The notes beneath the pieces were generated by a model that worked only from the letters and a program-made list of their open reading frames with translations, did not search any database and was not told the DNA's origin. From Undibacterium_A arcticum (lineage in GTDB: Bacteria > Pseudomonadota > Gammaproteobacteria > Burkholderiales > Burkholderiaceae_D), in NCBI RefSeq assembly GCF_042660705.1, contig NZ_JBHSUQ010000001.1: a DNA stretch of 64,000 bases. One strand, 5' to 3'. Shown piece after piece: positions 26,506-35,761 of this stretch (within the stretch, counting starts at the first letter, position 1; the number at the start of each line of letters is the position of its first letter). A program made the translations under genes and the position numbers.

Positions 26506-27197
26506 TGAAGCCAGCGCACCTGGAACAACATTCGGAAGCCAGCGCCACCGTGCGCGATATCGTGATTGGCATGGCGGACGGCCTGACGGTGCCGTTCGCG
26601 CTGGCGGCCGGCATTACCGGCGCCGCGGTCGGGTTGGACGTGGTCGTCACCGCCGGTCTGGCAGAAATCGCCGCCGGCTCGATCGCGATGGGACTGGGCG
26701 GCTATCTGGCGGCCCGCACCGAACGCCAGCATTATTTTGCCGAGCGCGCCCGCGAGGAGCATGAAATCCGCGTCGTACCCGACAGCGAACGCATCGAAGT
26801 GGTCGAGATCATGGCGCAATACGGCGTCAGTGCCCAGGAATGCGCACCGCTGCTGGCGGCGCTGCAACGGAACCCGAAGTCGTGGCGCGACTTCATGATG
26901 CGATTTGAGCTGGGGCTGGAAGAGCCGAATCCGATGGCCGCCAAGAAAAGCGCGCTGACCATCGGGCTGTCGTATATCGTCGGCGGACTGATCCCGCTGT
27001 CGCCGTATCTGCTGCTGAAAACGCCAGCCACCGCGCTGGCGATGTCGGCTGCGGTGACGCTGACGGCGCTGGTTGCCTTCGGCTATCTGAAAGGCCATTT
27101 CACCGGAACCGACGCCGTCAAATCCGCGATGCAGACGCTGAGTATCGGCGGGCTGGCGGCCGGCGCCGCGTTTATCATCGCGCGTCTGATCACCTGA
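26505..27197 (+). CDS. VIT1/CCC1-family iron or manganese transporter
   Basis: 230 residues from the ATG at 26505, which overlaps the nth stop. Two N-terminal hydrophobic helices (VPFALAAGITGAAVGLDVV and the segment around residues 45-70 with GSIAMGLGGYLAA), a charged cytoplasmic loop rich in Glu/His (ERQHYFAERAREEHEIRV) that is the metal-binding domain of this family, and three C-terminal helices. Related proteins move Fe2+ or Mn2+ out of the cytoplasm. Being coupled to two Fe-S proteins suggests iron handling, but the direction and metal are not shown by the sequence. Confidence 0.88.
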   Translation: MKPAHLEQHSEASATVRDIVIGMADGLTVPFALAAGITGAAVGLDVVVTAGLAEIAAGSIAMGLGGYLAARTERQHYFAERAREEHEIRVVPDSERIEVVEIMAQYGVSAQECAPLLAALQRNPKSWRDFMMRFELGLEEPNPMAAKKSALTIGLSYIVGGLIPLSPYLLLKTPATALAMSAAVTLTALVAFGYLKGHFTGTDAVKSAMQTLSIGGLAAGAAFIIARLIT

Positions 27198-27227
27198 TCG
27201 CGGGCACGGGGTGCCGGGCCGGCTGGC

Positions 27228-27808
27228 TTAAGCAATCCTGCAAGCTTCGTCGAAGGCCAGGCGCGGCGAACGCGGGAACAGCTGTGCCGGGTCGCCATAA
27301 CCGAGGCTGCAAACAAAATTGACCGTCAGTGTCGTGCCGGCAAAAATTCCGCATTGATTTTATCCGCGTCGAAACCGGACATCGGCCCGCAATCGAGGCC
27401 AGCGGCACGGGCCGCCACGATGAAGTAGCCGCCCTGCAGCGATGAATTGCGAAATGCCGTCGCGTCGATCAACGCCTGGTTGCCGGCGAACCACGATCGT
27501 GCATCCGCATGCGGAAACAGTACCGGCAATTTCTCGTAAAACGCCATGTCCATCGCGATGATCGCGGTCACCGGTGCGGCGCGGGTCTTGGTGGCATTGC
27601 CTGGCGACATGCATCCCACCAGTTTCTCTTTTTCCTGCTTTGACTTGACGAACACGATACGCGCCGGCGCGCAGTTGGCCGAGGTCGGGCCCCATTTCAT
27701 CAGGTCATAAATGTGGCGCAACTGGGCATCGGTCACCGGCCGCTCGGTCCAGGCGTTATGAGTGCGGGCATTATTGAACAGCGTATCCTGGGTCAGATTG
27801 TTTAACAT
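27228..27808 (-). pseudogene. RutE/HadB-like nitroreductase-family 3-hydroxypropionate dehydrogenase, frameshifted
   Basis: The open frame from 27808 (MLNNLTQDTLFNNARTH) reads through ERPVTDAQLRHIYDLMKWGPTSAN and GLDCGPMSGFD, typical of the RutE/malonic semialdehyde reductase subgroup of the nitroreductase family, to a premature stop at 27326. With one more T in the minus-strand run (plus-strand A run 27342-27346) the frame continues as FFAGTTLTVNFVCSLGYGD to a TAA at 27228, giving the usual 193 residues. The cofactor is FMN. It may reduce malonic semialdehyde from pyrimidine breakdown, but no other rut genes are nearby. Confidence 0.85.
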
Positions 27809-27919
27809 GCGATTCCATTGATAAAGTAAGTGACCTGTATTCTACTGGCGCCCGTGCTGTGTTGTCCGGTCGGGCCACGAACGATTTACAATGCGGTATT
27901 CCCAAATTCGACCGACCAG

Positions 27920-28345
27920 ATGTTCAATCCCAGCCAGCAAGATGTACGACGCTTTTTTTGCGAAACCGCGCGCAAGCAGCGCGCAAATGAAATCCTGACG
28001 CCGTTGGAAGCGATTGCGGCCGACTGGATCGTGCAGCATCCGGAATATACCGATGCACTGGCCGATCCGGAGGCGGCGCTGGCGGCCGACTACTCGGTCG
28101 AGAACGGCCAGAGCAATCCGTTCCTGCATTTGTCGATGCATCTGTCGATCGCCGAACAGCTGTCGATCGATCAACCGCCGGGCATCCGCGCCGCCTGTCA
28201 GTCATTGGCACAACGGCTGGGCGACGAACATGCGGCGCATCATCGGATGATGGAATGTCTGGGTGAAATGATCTGGAGCGCGCAACGCAACGGCTTGCCG
28301 CCCGATGCCGCCACCTATCTCGACTGCATCCGGCGCAACCGCTAA
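27920..28345 (+). CDS. DUF1841 family protein
   Basis: 141 residues, beginning MFNPSQQDVRRFF and containing TPLEAIAADWIVQHPEY and NPFLHLSMHLSIAEQLSIDQPPGI, which are the signature stretches of DUF1841. Such proteins are small, cytoplasmic and conserved in beta- and gammaproteobacteria; the His/Asp-rich helices have been suggested to bind metal but the function is unknown. Start at 27920 was preferred over 27830 because the family begins exactly there. A strong terminator follows. Confidence 0.9.
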   Translation: MFNPSQQDVRRFFCETARKQRANEILTPLEAIAADWIVQHPEYTDALADPEAALAADYSVENGQSNPFLHLSMHLSIAEQLSIDQPPGIRAACQSLAQRLGDEHAAHHRMMECLGEMIWSAQRNGLPPDAATYLDCIRRNR

Positions 28346-28394
28346 CGCGCGCCGGAGACAACAACCGACCGCGGCCGACACGGTTTAAAGGTAT

Positions 28395-28422
28395 AAAGCC
28401 ACGGCATCCGTGGCTTTTTTTT
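28395..28422 (+). terminator. Rho-independent terminator after DUF1841 gene
   Basis: Stem AAAGCCACGG (28395-28404) with CCGTGGCTTT (28408-28417), three-base loop, eight T. Very strong. Confidence 0.92.
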
Positions 28423-28458
28423 ATTCTGCGTGCAATTGTGCTGTGCACCTATTTGCAT

Positions 28459-28812
28459 TCATTTGCGCATCACCAGCGAGCCTGGCAGGCTGTGCAGATA
28501 GGCGGCGATATCCTGGATGTCCTTGTCCGACAGTGGTTTGGCCTGACCAGCCATGATCGCGTTGGCGCGGCCGTTGGCGGCCGAGCCACCGCGACGGTAG
28601 GCGGTCAATGCATGCTCCAGATAATCCTGATGCTGGCCGGCCAGCTTCGGATAGCTAGGATCGATCGGTGTGCCGAAGTCCTTGCCATGGCAGGATGCGC
28701 AGCTGTATTTGTCGGTCAATGCCTTGCCGGCATCGATATTGCCGCCTGCCAGCGCGTCGAACGACGCTGCGCAGGAAACTAGAACTATCGCCGATGCGAG
28801 AATTTTTTTCAT
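28459..28812 (-). CDS. Class I cytochrome c (periplasmic)
   Basis: 117 residues with a signal peptide (MKKILASAIVLVSCAASFDALAG) and one haem site CASCH at about residues 38-42. The axial methionine is probably that of IMAGQAKPLS. It is a small monohaem electron carrier like cytochrome c4/c5 halves. It starts 12 bases after the stop of a related cytochrome gene, and a GGAG in that gap serves as ribosome site, so both are in one transcript. Confidence 0.93.
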   Translation of the reverse strand: MKKILASAIVLVSCAASFDALAGGNIDAGKALTDKYSCASCHGKDFGTPIDPSYPKLAGQHQDYLEHALTAYRRGGSAANGRANAIMAGQAKPLSDKDIQDIAAYLHSLPGSLVMRK

Positions 28813-28824
28813 ATTGGGGTCTCC

Positions 28825-29156
28825 TTATTTCTGCTGCGAATAATAAGCGGCGACATCGGCTATGTCCTGATCCGACAGGCTGCTCGCTATACCGCGCATC
28901 GAAGGATGATTGCGATCGCCTTTTTATAGGCCTTCAGCGCATTTTCAATATATTTTTCCGACTGACCACCGATCATCGGCACCTTGTAGACCTCGGGAAA
29001 AGCGGATTTGTAACCGCCGATGGCGTGGCAGCCGACGCACATGGCGATCTTGTTTTCAGCGGCTTTGGCATTGCCGACAACATCCGCAGCGGCGGCAAGG
29101 TTGGCCATACCGGCAAATGCCAGCAGTGCAACGCAGGGTGCGATGATTTTTTTCAT
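28825..29156 (-). pseudogene. Class I cytochrome c, frameshifted
   Basis: From the ATG at 29156 the signal peptide (MKKIIAPCVALLAFAGMANLAAAAD) and haem site CVGCH are followed by IGGQSEKYIENALKAYKK. There one G is missing (plus-strand CC at 28919-28920); restoring it gives GDRNHPSMRGIASSLSDQD with the axial Met and a TAA at 28825, a normal 110-residue cytochrome. As drawn it would stop early and lose the Met ligand. It is the first of two tandem cytochrome genes. Confidence 0.87.
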
Positions 29157-29469
29157 GGTAGCAGGGTATAAAACGCGAAACTGACGAGGTACGGATGCCA
29201 CCAGCGATGATTTACGCAAAACTGACCGCGGCAGAATGCAAAAACAGCTGTGGCGACGCACTATTAACCGTTGATTTTACCTCAAGACTTGCTGTCAGTC
29301 CATGCCGAGTCATGGCGCGAAAGCAAGCGCGCCCGGCCCCGTATTGCCCTGTCATGGTGTCGGCGCCGATTTTCCGGTGCCATCTGCTACGCGCGCCCTG
29401 CCCTGCACGCCGCGGCAGAACTCTATCTCGCGTATACTTGAGCCTCTTTTCCTTTCGATGACCTAACCC
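29157..29469. other. Divergent intergenic region
   Basis: About 310 bases between the cytochrome pair and moxR. A TATACT at 29433-29438 could be a -10 box for moxR. No gene recognised; an open frame at 29195-29461 has no family resemblance. Confidence 0.4.
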
Positions 29470-30330
29470 ATGCGACACGATTCCGGACCGGCCCGTTTTG
29501 AGGGCTCGCAGACTTACGTAGCCACCAGTGATCTGAAACTGGCGGTCAATGCTGCCCTGACCTTGCAGCGCCCGCTCCTGATCAAGGGCGAACCCGGCAC
29601 CGGCAAGACCATGCTGGCCGAGGAAGTGGCGCAGGCGCTCGACATGCCGCTGTTGCAGTGGCATATCAAGTCGACCACCAAGGCCCAGCAGGGTCTGTAC
29701 GAATACGACGCGGTCTCGCGGTTGCGCGACTCGCAGCTGGGCGACGCCCGGGTCCAGGAGATCCACAACTACATCGTCAAGGGCGTGTTGTGGCAGGCCT
29801 TTACCGCCGACGAGCCGGTGGTGCTGCTGATCGACGAGATCGACAAGGCCGACATCGAATTCCCGAACGACCTGCTGCGCGAACTCGACCGCATGGAGTT
29901 TTACGTCTACGAAACGCGCCAGATCGTGCAGGCCAAGCATCGCCCGCTGGTGATCATCACCTCGAATAACGAGAAGGAATTGCCGGACGCCTTCCTGCGC
30001 CGCTGCTTCTTCCACTACATCAAGTTCCCCGACAAGGACACCATGCAGCAGATCGTCGACGTGCATTTCCCGACGCTGAAGGACCTGTTGGCGCAAGCGC
30101 TGCAGACCTTCTACGAGGTGCGCGAGGTTGCCGGCCTGAAGAAGAAACCGTCCACCTCGGAATTGCTGGACTGGCTCAAGCTGCTGCTGGCCGAGGATAT
30201 TCCGGCCGAAGCGCTGCGCAGCCGCGATGCCAAAACGGTGGTGCCGCCACTGCATGGCGCGCTGCTCAAGAACGAGCAGGACGTGCATCTGTTCGAGCGC
30301 CTGATGCTGATGTCGCGCGCCAATCGCTGA
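29470..30330 (+). CDS. MoxR-type AAA+ ATPase
   Basis: 286 residues. Walker A GEPGTGKT (about residues 40-47), Walker B LLIDEIDKAD (about 119-128) and sensor/arginine-finger motifs (ITSNNEKELPDAFLRRC, about 159-175) are intact. MoxR ATPases act with a VWA-domain partner as chaperones that mature or remodel enzyme complexes. The partner gene lies at 31154-32323, separated by a GNAT gene and a palindromic element. The substrate complex is unknown. Confidence 0.95.
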   Translation: MRHDSGPARFEGSQTYVATSDLKLAVNAALTLQRPLLIKGEPGTGKTMLAEEVAQALDMPLLQWHIKSTTKAQQGLYEYDAVSRLRDSQLGDARVQEIHNYIVKGVLWQAFTADEPVVLLIDEIDKADIEFPNDLLRELDRMEFYVYETRQIVQAKHRPLVIITSNNEKELPDAFLRRCFFHYIKFPDKDTMQQIVDVHFPTLKDLLAQALQTFYEVREVAGLKKKPSTSELLDWLKLLLAEDIPAEALRSRDAKTVVPPLHGALLKNEQDVHLFERLMLMSRANR

Positions 30331-30430
30331 CCGCTAGCGCGCAGATTAATGGGGGAGTATAGGAAAAAATACCCATTAACGCGCTGAAATTTATTGCGTA
30401 CTTAAAAAATACACAGCCCAGTATAAAAAA

Positions 30431-31018
30431 ATGTCATTTACCTCCCCGACCACGCTCCAGGGCCGTCACGCGACGCTTGAACCGCTATCGATGGACCACC
30501 ATGACGGCCTCGCGGCCGCGGTGGCCGACGGCGAATTGTGGAAGCTCTGGTACACCCACATCCCGCCCCCGGAACAGATGCGCGCCGAGATCGCCCGTCG
30601 GCTCGAGGTCCAGGCCACCGGCGACATGCTGGCGTTCGCGATCCGCCGCAACGATACCGGCGCGTTGTGCGGCATGACCACTTACATGCACATCGATGCA
30701 CCCAACCGCCGGCTCGAGATCGGCTCGACCTGGACTGCCGCCAGCGCCCAGCGCAGCGGCATCAATACCGAATGCAAACTGATGCTGCTGACGCATGCGT
30801 TCGAGACGCTCGATTGCATCGCAGTCGAGTTCCGCACCAATTTCATGAACCACCAGTCGCGCGCGGCCATCGCGCGTCTCGGCGCGCGCCAGGACGGCAT
30901 CCTGCGCAGTCATCAACTGATGGACGGCGGCGCGCTGCGCGACACCGTAGTATTTTCGCTCATTGCGTCGGAATGGCCGACTACCAAGCGCCATCTGCAG
31001 TACCAACTGGATCGTTAG
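30431..31018 (+). CDS. GNAT acetyltransferase, RimJ/RimL type
   Basis: 195 residues. It opens with a substrate-binding strand (TLQGRHATLEPLSMDHHDGL) and has the acetyl-CoA loop region around RLEIGSTWTAASAQRSGINTECKLMLLTHAF (about residues 96-126) in which the usual Q/R-x-x-G-x-G/A is degenerate. The C-terminal part, VEFRTNFMNHQSRAAIARLGA, matches the RimL/GNAT_3 group that acetylates protein N termini or small molecules. It sits between the moxR and VWA genes in the same direction, so it may be co-transcribed, but it could be an insertion in the pair. Confidence 0.88.
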   Translation: MSFTSPTTLQGRHATLEPLSMDHHDGLAAAVADGELWKLWYTHIPPPEQMRAEIARRLEVQATGDMLAFAIRRNDTGALCGMTTYMHIDAPNRRLEIGSTWTAASAQRSGINTECKLMLLTHAFETLDCIAVEFRTNFMNHQSRAAIARLGARQDGILRSHQLMDGGALRDTVVFSLIASEWPTTKRHLQYQLDR

Positions 31019-31031
31019 GCCATTCATCATG

Positions 31032-31152
31032 GGTGCCTCGGGAAATCGTAGCGAGCGGCTCAAGCTTGAGTCGAGAAGCGCAGTCGTACGAAGGTACGAC
31101 GAGCATCACAGAATCGAGATTGGGTCGCGCAGTAGATTTAGCGAGGTGCCCT
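31032..31152. repeat. About 120-bp imperfect palindrome (ERIC/REP-like element)
   Basis: The space between the GNAT and VWA genes is a long imperfect inverted repeat. Centre: GTCGTAC (31083-31089), GAAG loop, GTACGAC (31094-31100). Outer ends: GGTGCCTCGGGAAATC and GATTTAGCGAGGTGCC pair with 12 of 16 positions. A perfect 12-bp palindrome CTCAAGCTTGAG lies at 31059-31070. Size and folding resemble dispersed extragenic elements. No second copy is in this window. Confidence 0.6.
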
Positions 31153-31153
31153 C

Positions 31154-32323
31154 ATGCTGATCGATTTCTTCTTCACTCTGAAAGATGCCAAGATTCCGGT
31201 GTCGATCAAGGAATTCCTGGTGCTGCTGGAAGCGCTGCAAAAGAACGTGATCGACCACACGCTCGACGATTTCTACTATCTGGCGCGCATCACGATGGTC
31301 AAGGACGAGGCGCATTTCGACAAGTTCGACAAGGCCTTCGGGCTGTATTTCAAGGGCATCGATGCGGTGTTCGACAAGAACGCCGAGATTCCGCTCGACT
31401 GGCTGATCCAGCGCATGCAGCGCGAACTGACCGACGAGCAGAAGGCGGATCTGGAAAAATTCGGCTACGACAAGCTGATGGATCGCCTCAAGGAGCTGCT
31501 GAACGAACAGAAGGAGCGGCACGAAGGCGGCAGCAAGTGGATCGGCACCGGCGGCACCTCGCCGTTCGGCAATGGCGGCTCCAATCCGGAGGGCATCCGG
31601 ATCGACGGCGCGGGCGGCAGCCGCAGCGCGGTCAAGGTGTGGGAGGCACGCGCCTACAAGGATTACGACGCCGAGCGCGAACTGGGCACGCGCAACATCA
31701 AGATCGCGCTGCGGCGGCTGCGCAAGTTCGCGCGCGAAGGCGCGGCCGAGGAACTGGCGCTGGACGCGACGATCCGCGCCACCGCCAACAACGCCGGCTA
31801 CCTCGACATCAAGATGCAGCCGGAACGCAAGAACAACATCAAGGTGTTGATGCTGCTGGACGTCGGCGGTTCGATGGACGACCACATCGCGCGCACCGGG
31901 GAACTGTTCTCGGCCGCCAAGACCGAATTCAAGAACATGGAATTTTTCTACTTCCACAACTGCGTCTACGACCATCTGTGGAAGCACAACCGACGGCGTC
32001 ATGCGGAACGTTTCGCGACCTGGGACATCTTGCGCAAGTACACGCCGGACACCAAGCTGATCTTCGTCGGCGACGCCACCATGAGCCCGTATGAGGTATT
32101 GCAGCCGGGCGGCTCGGTCGAATACAACAACGAGGAAGCCGGCGCCGCCTGGCTGCAACGCTTCACCAGCGCCTTCCCGAAATTTGCCTGGCTCAATCCG
32201 GAGCCGGAAGGCCTGTGGCAATACCGGCAATCGATCACGGTGATCCGCCAGATCATGAATAACCGGATGTTTCCGGTCACGATAGAGGGGCTGGAGCGGG
32301 CGATGCGCTTGCTCAGCAAATAA
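31154..32323 (+). CDS. VWA-domain (CoxE-like) partner of MoxR
   Basis: 389 residues. N-terminal helical part (LIDFFFTLKDAKIPVSIKEF) typical of CoxE-like VWA proteins, a Gly-rich linker at about 125-158, then a von Willebrand A domain with the MIDAS motif DVGGS at 236-240 (DxGxS kept) and later GDATMSP. It should bind a divalent metal and pair with the MoxR ATPase to remodel a client enzyme. The start codon lies immediately after the imperfect palindrome; no strong ribosome site is evident, so this element may affect translation. Confidence 0.92.
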   Translation: MLIDFFFTLKDAKIPVSIKEFLVLLEALQKNVIDHTLDDFYYLARITMVKDEAHFDKFDKAFGLYFKGIDAVFDKNAEIPLDWLIQRMQRELTDEQKADLEKFGYDKLMDRLKELLNEQKERHEGGSKWIGTGGTSPFGNGGSNPEGIRIDGAGGSRSAVKVWEARAYKDYDAERELGTRNIKIALRRLRKFAREGAAEELALDATIRATANNAGYLDIKMQPERKNNIKVLMLLDVGGSMDDHIARTGELFSAAKTEFKNMEFFYFHNCVYDHLWKHNRRRHAERFATWDILRKYTPDTKLIFVGDATMSPYEVLQPGGSVEYNNEEAGAAWLQRFTSAFPKFAWLNPEPEGLWQYRQSITVIRQIMNNRMFPVTIEGLERAMRLLSK

Positions 32324-32387
32324 GTCACCGGACAAACAGGCGATGCACGCTGCCCGCATCGGCCCGCAGCAGCAACGCGACGGCGGC

Positions 32388-33269
32388 CTACGTAACGTTG
32401 GCGATGGGCTTACGCGCTTTTTTTTGTTTCGATTGCTCGCGGCGCGTCAGCGGCAGGAACTTCATCAGGGTCGACAACAGCAGGTTGCCAGTCAGCGGCT
32501 TGTTCAGAAAGCCGTCCAGATCGACGCCGACCGCCTTCTCCTGATCCAGCACGGCGCCACTGCCGAGCAGGAAAATCACTGCGGTACTGTTGTCGCCGCG
32601 ATATTTTTTGATCGCCTGGCATAGCTTGTACGGATCCATGTCCGCAGCCGAGGTATTGATCATCACCAGCGCAATTCGGCGCAGCTTGCAGGCTTCGATC
32701 ACTTCCGCCTCGTCGCTGGCCAGATGCACGGTGACGTGATAGCGGCTCAGCATATCCGCCACAAATTGATGGAAGGCCGGGGTCTGGTCGATGATCAGCA
32801 CATTGCCGCTGCGGTTGGGCTGGCGACGCATGGCCTTGTATTCGGCCGGATCGGTCAGGTCCAGGTCGACACGATCGGTGCGGCGCCGCTCCGGCACCAG
32901 CACCACGCCGGAGGCATCGAGCGTGGCCAGCACCTGGTCGCGTTTGTCAATCAGCTTTTCCAGCGCGTCGAACAGCTTGCGCCAGCGGATCGGCCGCTCG
33001 ACCCGTTCGTAAGGCAGCTCAATCTCGGGTGTGCCTACCAGCAGCGCCGGCCGGATGTCGCTCGGACCGACATCGGACAGCGCCGCCAGCGCCTTCAGTT
33101 CATCGGCGTTGGCGATATAGACGTCGGGATCCTGCAGGCTGTCGTCCGGCAAATGGAAGTAGGTATGGCTGGCGCTGCGCTCGACCTTGAACGTCGCTTC
33201 GAAAATCCCGACTTCGTGGGCCGAGAATCCAATCAGCCGCACGGCAAGTGGAATGGTTTGATTTTGCAT
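32388..33269 (-). CDS. Response-regulator-like protein with degenerate receiver domain
   Basis: 293 residues. The C-terminal half (about 155-275) has a receiver fold: IID at 159-161 (acidic pocket), LVMINTS at 201-207, and FLNKPLT with Lys257. The phospho-acceptor Asp that should stand after LVMI is Asn205, so ordinary phosphorylation is unlikely. The N-terminal half (about 1-150) looks like a second degenerate receiver or an unrelated alpha/beta domain. No DNA-binding output is visible. It may act by protein contact. Transcribed alone, convergent with the VWA gene. Confidence 0.75.
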   Translation of the reverse strand: MQNQTIPLAVRLIGFSAHEVGIFEATFKVERSASHTYFHLPDDSLQDPDVYIANADELKALAALSDVGPSDIRPALLVGTPEIELPYERVERPIRWRKLFDALEKLIDKRDQVLATLDASGVVLVPERRRTDRVDLDLTDPAEYKAMRRQPNRSGNVLIIDQTPAFHQFVADMLSRYHVTVHLASDEAEVIEACKLRRIALVMINTSAADMDPYKLCQAIKKYRGDNSTAVIFLLGSGAVLDQEKAVGVDLDGFLNKPLTGNLLLSTLMKFLPLTRREQSKQKKARKPIANVT

Positions 33270-33772
33270 ACTCGCATTTTATGCAAACTACCTTGCATTT
33301 TGTTAAAGACGGCTCAAATTCTTTATCGCACTGTTGTTCTATTGTTCTGCGCCACGGCAGAGGACCCAAAAGCCGTCACCAAAAGTTCGGTGCCGATGAC
33401 GAGCACCGTTTACGCCGTGTCGCGGCGCGATGGACGCCGTCGCCTGAAATTATACTCATCGATCCCTAAGTCAATTCCTGTTATAAACCATAGGTGACGA
33501 GTCGATACCCACCAAAACTCCGCAAATAAGTTGCGCCACTCGCGCGGTGTAGACAGCCAGCACCGCGCTCCCCCCGGCGGCGCGCGTGCAAACATCGAAG
33601 GCAGTCCGCGAATATTTATTTAGAATGCTGGTACAAAATGCTGATACGGAATCGGACACACAGAATCGGACACACGACGGACACACTGAAATAATGCACT
33701 ATGGCAACATGCTGCGCGCCCGTCACCAACACGCAGTCAACCTAAACACAACAGAATTTGCACAACAACTGA
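33270..33772. other. Intergenic region upstream of parE
   Basis: About 500 bases. No gene or strong terminator recognised. The right part (33600-33770) has short direct repetitions around GAATCGGACACA (33649-33674) and may hold the parE promoter. Confidence 0.4.
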
Positions 33773-35761
33773 ATGGCCACTAAAAAAACTGCCTCATCCG
33801 ACTATAGCGAAGCCTCGATCCGGGTCCTGAAAGGGCTGGAGCCCGTCAAGCAACGTCCCGGCATGTACACCCGTACCGAAAACCCGCTCCATATCATCCA
33901 GGAAGTCATCGACAACGCGTCCGACGAGGCGCTAGGCGGCCATTGCGGGCACATCGTGGTCACGCAGAATGCCGACGGCAGTGTCAGCGTCGAGGATGAC
34001 GGACGCGGCATTCCGGTCGGTCTGCATCCGGAAGAAAAGGTGCCGACCGTCGAGATCGTGTTCACCCGCCTGCACGCCGGCGGCAAGTTCGACAAGGGCG
34101 CCGGCGGCGCCTATGCGTTCTCGGGCGGCCTGCATGGGGTTGGCGTGTCGGTCACCAATGCGCTGTCAACGCGGCTGGAGATTGCCGTGTGGCGCGAGGG
34201 TCGCGTGCACCAGATGGCGTTTGCCAACGGCGACGTGATCGAGCCGCTGACGTCGCGCCCGATCGGCCGCGATGACAAGAAGTCCGGCACCCGCGTCACC
34301 GCCTGGCCGAATCCGAAATATTTCGACAGCCCGGCGATCTCGCAGCCGGAACTGCAGCGGCTGCTGCGATCCAAGGCGGTGCTGCTGCCCGGCGTCAAGG
34401 TCACGCTGATCAACGCCAAGACCGGTGACAGCCAGAGCTGGCAATACGAGCAGGGCCTGCGCGGCTATCTGACCGAATCGCTGGCGCAGACCTCCAATGG
34501 CGAAACCCTGATTCCGCTGTTCGAAGGCGCGCAGTATGCCGGCGTCGACACCGACGGCTTCGCCGAAGGCGAAGGTGCGGCCTGGGTGGTCGCGTGGACC
34601 GAAGACGGCGCCGTGGTACGTGAATCGTATGTCAACTTGATCCCGACCTCGAACGGCGGCACCCATGAATCGGGCTTGCGCGAAGGCCTGTTCGGCGCAG
34701 TCAAGAATTTCGTCGAGATGCATTCGCTGCTGCCCAAGGGCGTCAAGCTGCTGCCGGAAGACGTGTTCGCGCGCGTCTCGTTCGTGCTGTCGGCCAAGGT
34801 GCTGGACCCGCAATTCCAGGGCCAGATCAAGGAGCGCCTGAACTCGCGCGACGCGGTGCGGCTGGTATCGACCTTCACCAAACCGCCGCTGGAACTGTGG
34901 CTGAACCAGCACGTCGATTACGGCAAGAAGCTGGCCGAACTGGTGATCAGGCAGGCCCAGTCGCGGCTACGGTCGGCGCAAAAGGTCGAAAAGAAAAAAT
35001 CGTCCGGCGTGGCCGTGCTGCCGGGCAAACTGACCGATTGCGAATCATCCGACATTGCACGCAACGAACTGTTCCTGGTCGAGGGTGACTCGGCCGGCGG
35101 CTCGGCCAAGATGGGGCGCGACAAGGAATTCCAGGCGATTCTGCCGCTGCGCGGCAAGGTGCTGAATTCGTGGGAAAGCGACCGCGACCGGCTGTTTGCC
35201 AACAACGAGATCCACGACATCGCGGTCGCGATCGGGGTCGATCCGCACGGGCCGAACGACAGCCTCGATCTGGCCGGCCTGCGCTATGGCAAGATCTGCA
35301 TCCTGTCCGATGCCGACGTTGACGGCTCGCACATCCAGGTGTTGCTGCTGACGCTGTTTTTCAAACACTTCCCGGCCCTGATCTCGAATGGCAACATCTG
35401 CATCGCGCGCCCGCCGCTGTATCGGGTCGATGCCCCGGCGCGCGGCAAGAAGCCGATTCAGAAGATCTACGCGCTGGACGACGGCGAACTGGTCGCGATC
35501 GAGGACAAGTTGCGCAAGGAAGGTGTGAAAGACGGCGCCTGGGCTATCTCGCGCTTCAAGGGTCTGGGCGAAATGAATGCCGAGCAGTTGTGGGAAACCA
35601 CCATGAATCCCGACACCCGGCGCCTGCTGCCGGTCGCGCTCGGCGAATTTGACCGGGCCGCATCGGAACACCGCTTCAATATGCTGATGGGCAAGGGCGA
35701 GGCGGCGGCGCGGCGGGCCTGGATCGAGGAACACGGCAACGAGGCAGAAGCGGATATTTGA
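33773..35761 (+). CDS. parE: DNA topoisomerase IV subunit B
   Basis: 662 residues. ATPase (Bergerat) motifs VIDNASDEALGG and DDGRGIPVG, the ATP-lid region GGLHGVGVSVTNALS, and the TOPRIM motifs EGDSAGGSAK and DADVDGSHI are intact. Length and context (parC downstream) make it ParE rather than GyrB, which is larger in Gram-negative bacteria. It decatenates sister chromosomes with ParC. Its TGA overlaps the ATG of the transglycosylase gene by one base. Confidence 0.97.
   Translation: MATKKTASSDYSEASIRVLKGLEPVKQRPGMYTRTENPLHIIQEVIDNASDEALGGHCGHIVVTQNADGSVSVEDDGRGIPVGLHPEEKVPTVEIVFTRLHAGGKFDKGAGGAYAFSGGLHGVGVSVTNALSTRLEIAVWREGRVHQMAFANGDVIEPLTSRPIGRDDKKSGTRVTAWPNPKYFDSPAISQPELQRLLRSKAVLLPGVKVTLINAKTGDSQSWQYEQGLRGYLTESLAQTSNGETLIPLFEGAQYAGVDTDGFAEGEGAAWVVAWTEDGAVVRESYVNLIPTSNGGTHESGLREGLFGAVKNFVEMHSLLPKGVKLLPEDVFARVSFVLSAKVLDPQFQGQIKERLNSRDAVRLVSTFTKPPLELWLNQHVDYGKKLAELVIRQAQSRLRSAQKVEKKKSSGVAVLPGKLTDCESSDIARNELFLVEGDSAGGSAKMGRDKEFQAILPLRGKVLNSWESDRDRLFANNEIHDIAVAIGVDPHGPNDSLDLAGLRYGKICILSDADVDGSHIQVLLLTLFFKHFPALISNGNICIARPPLYRVDAPARGKKPIQKIYALDDGELVAIEDKLRKEGVKDGAWAISRFKGLGEMNAEQLWETTMNPDTRRLLPVALGEFDRAASEHRFNMLMGKGEAAARRAWIEEHGNEAEADI

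Noticed and set aside
30538..32094. 518-codon frame overlapping GNAT and VWA genes
   Set aside because: It crosses two real genes in a different frame and has a low-complexity Arg-rich composition.
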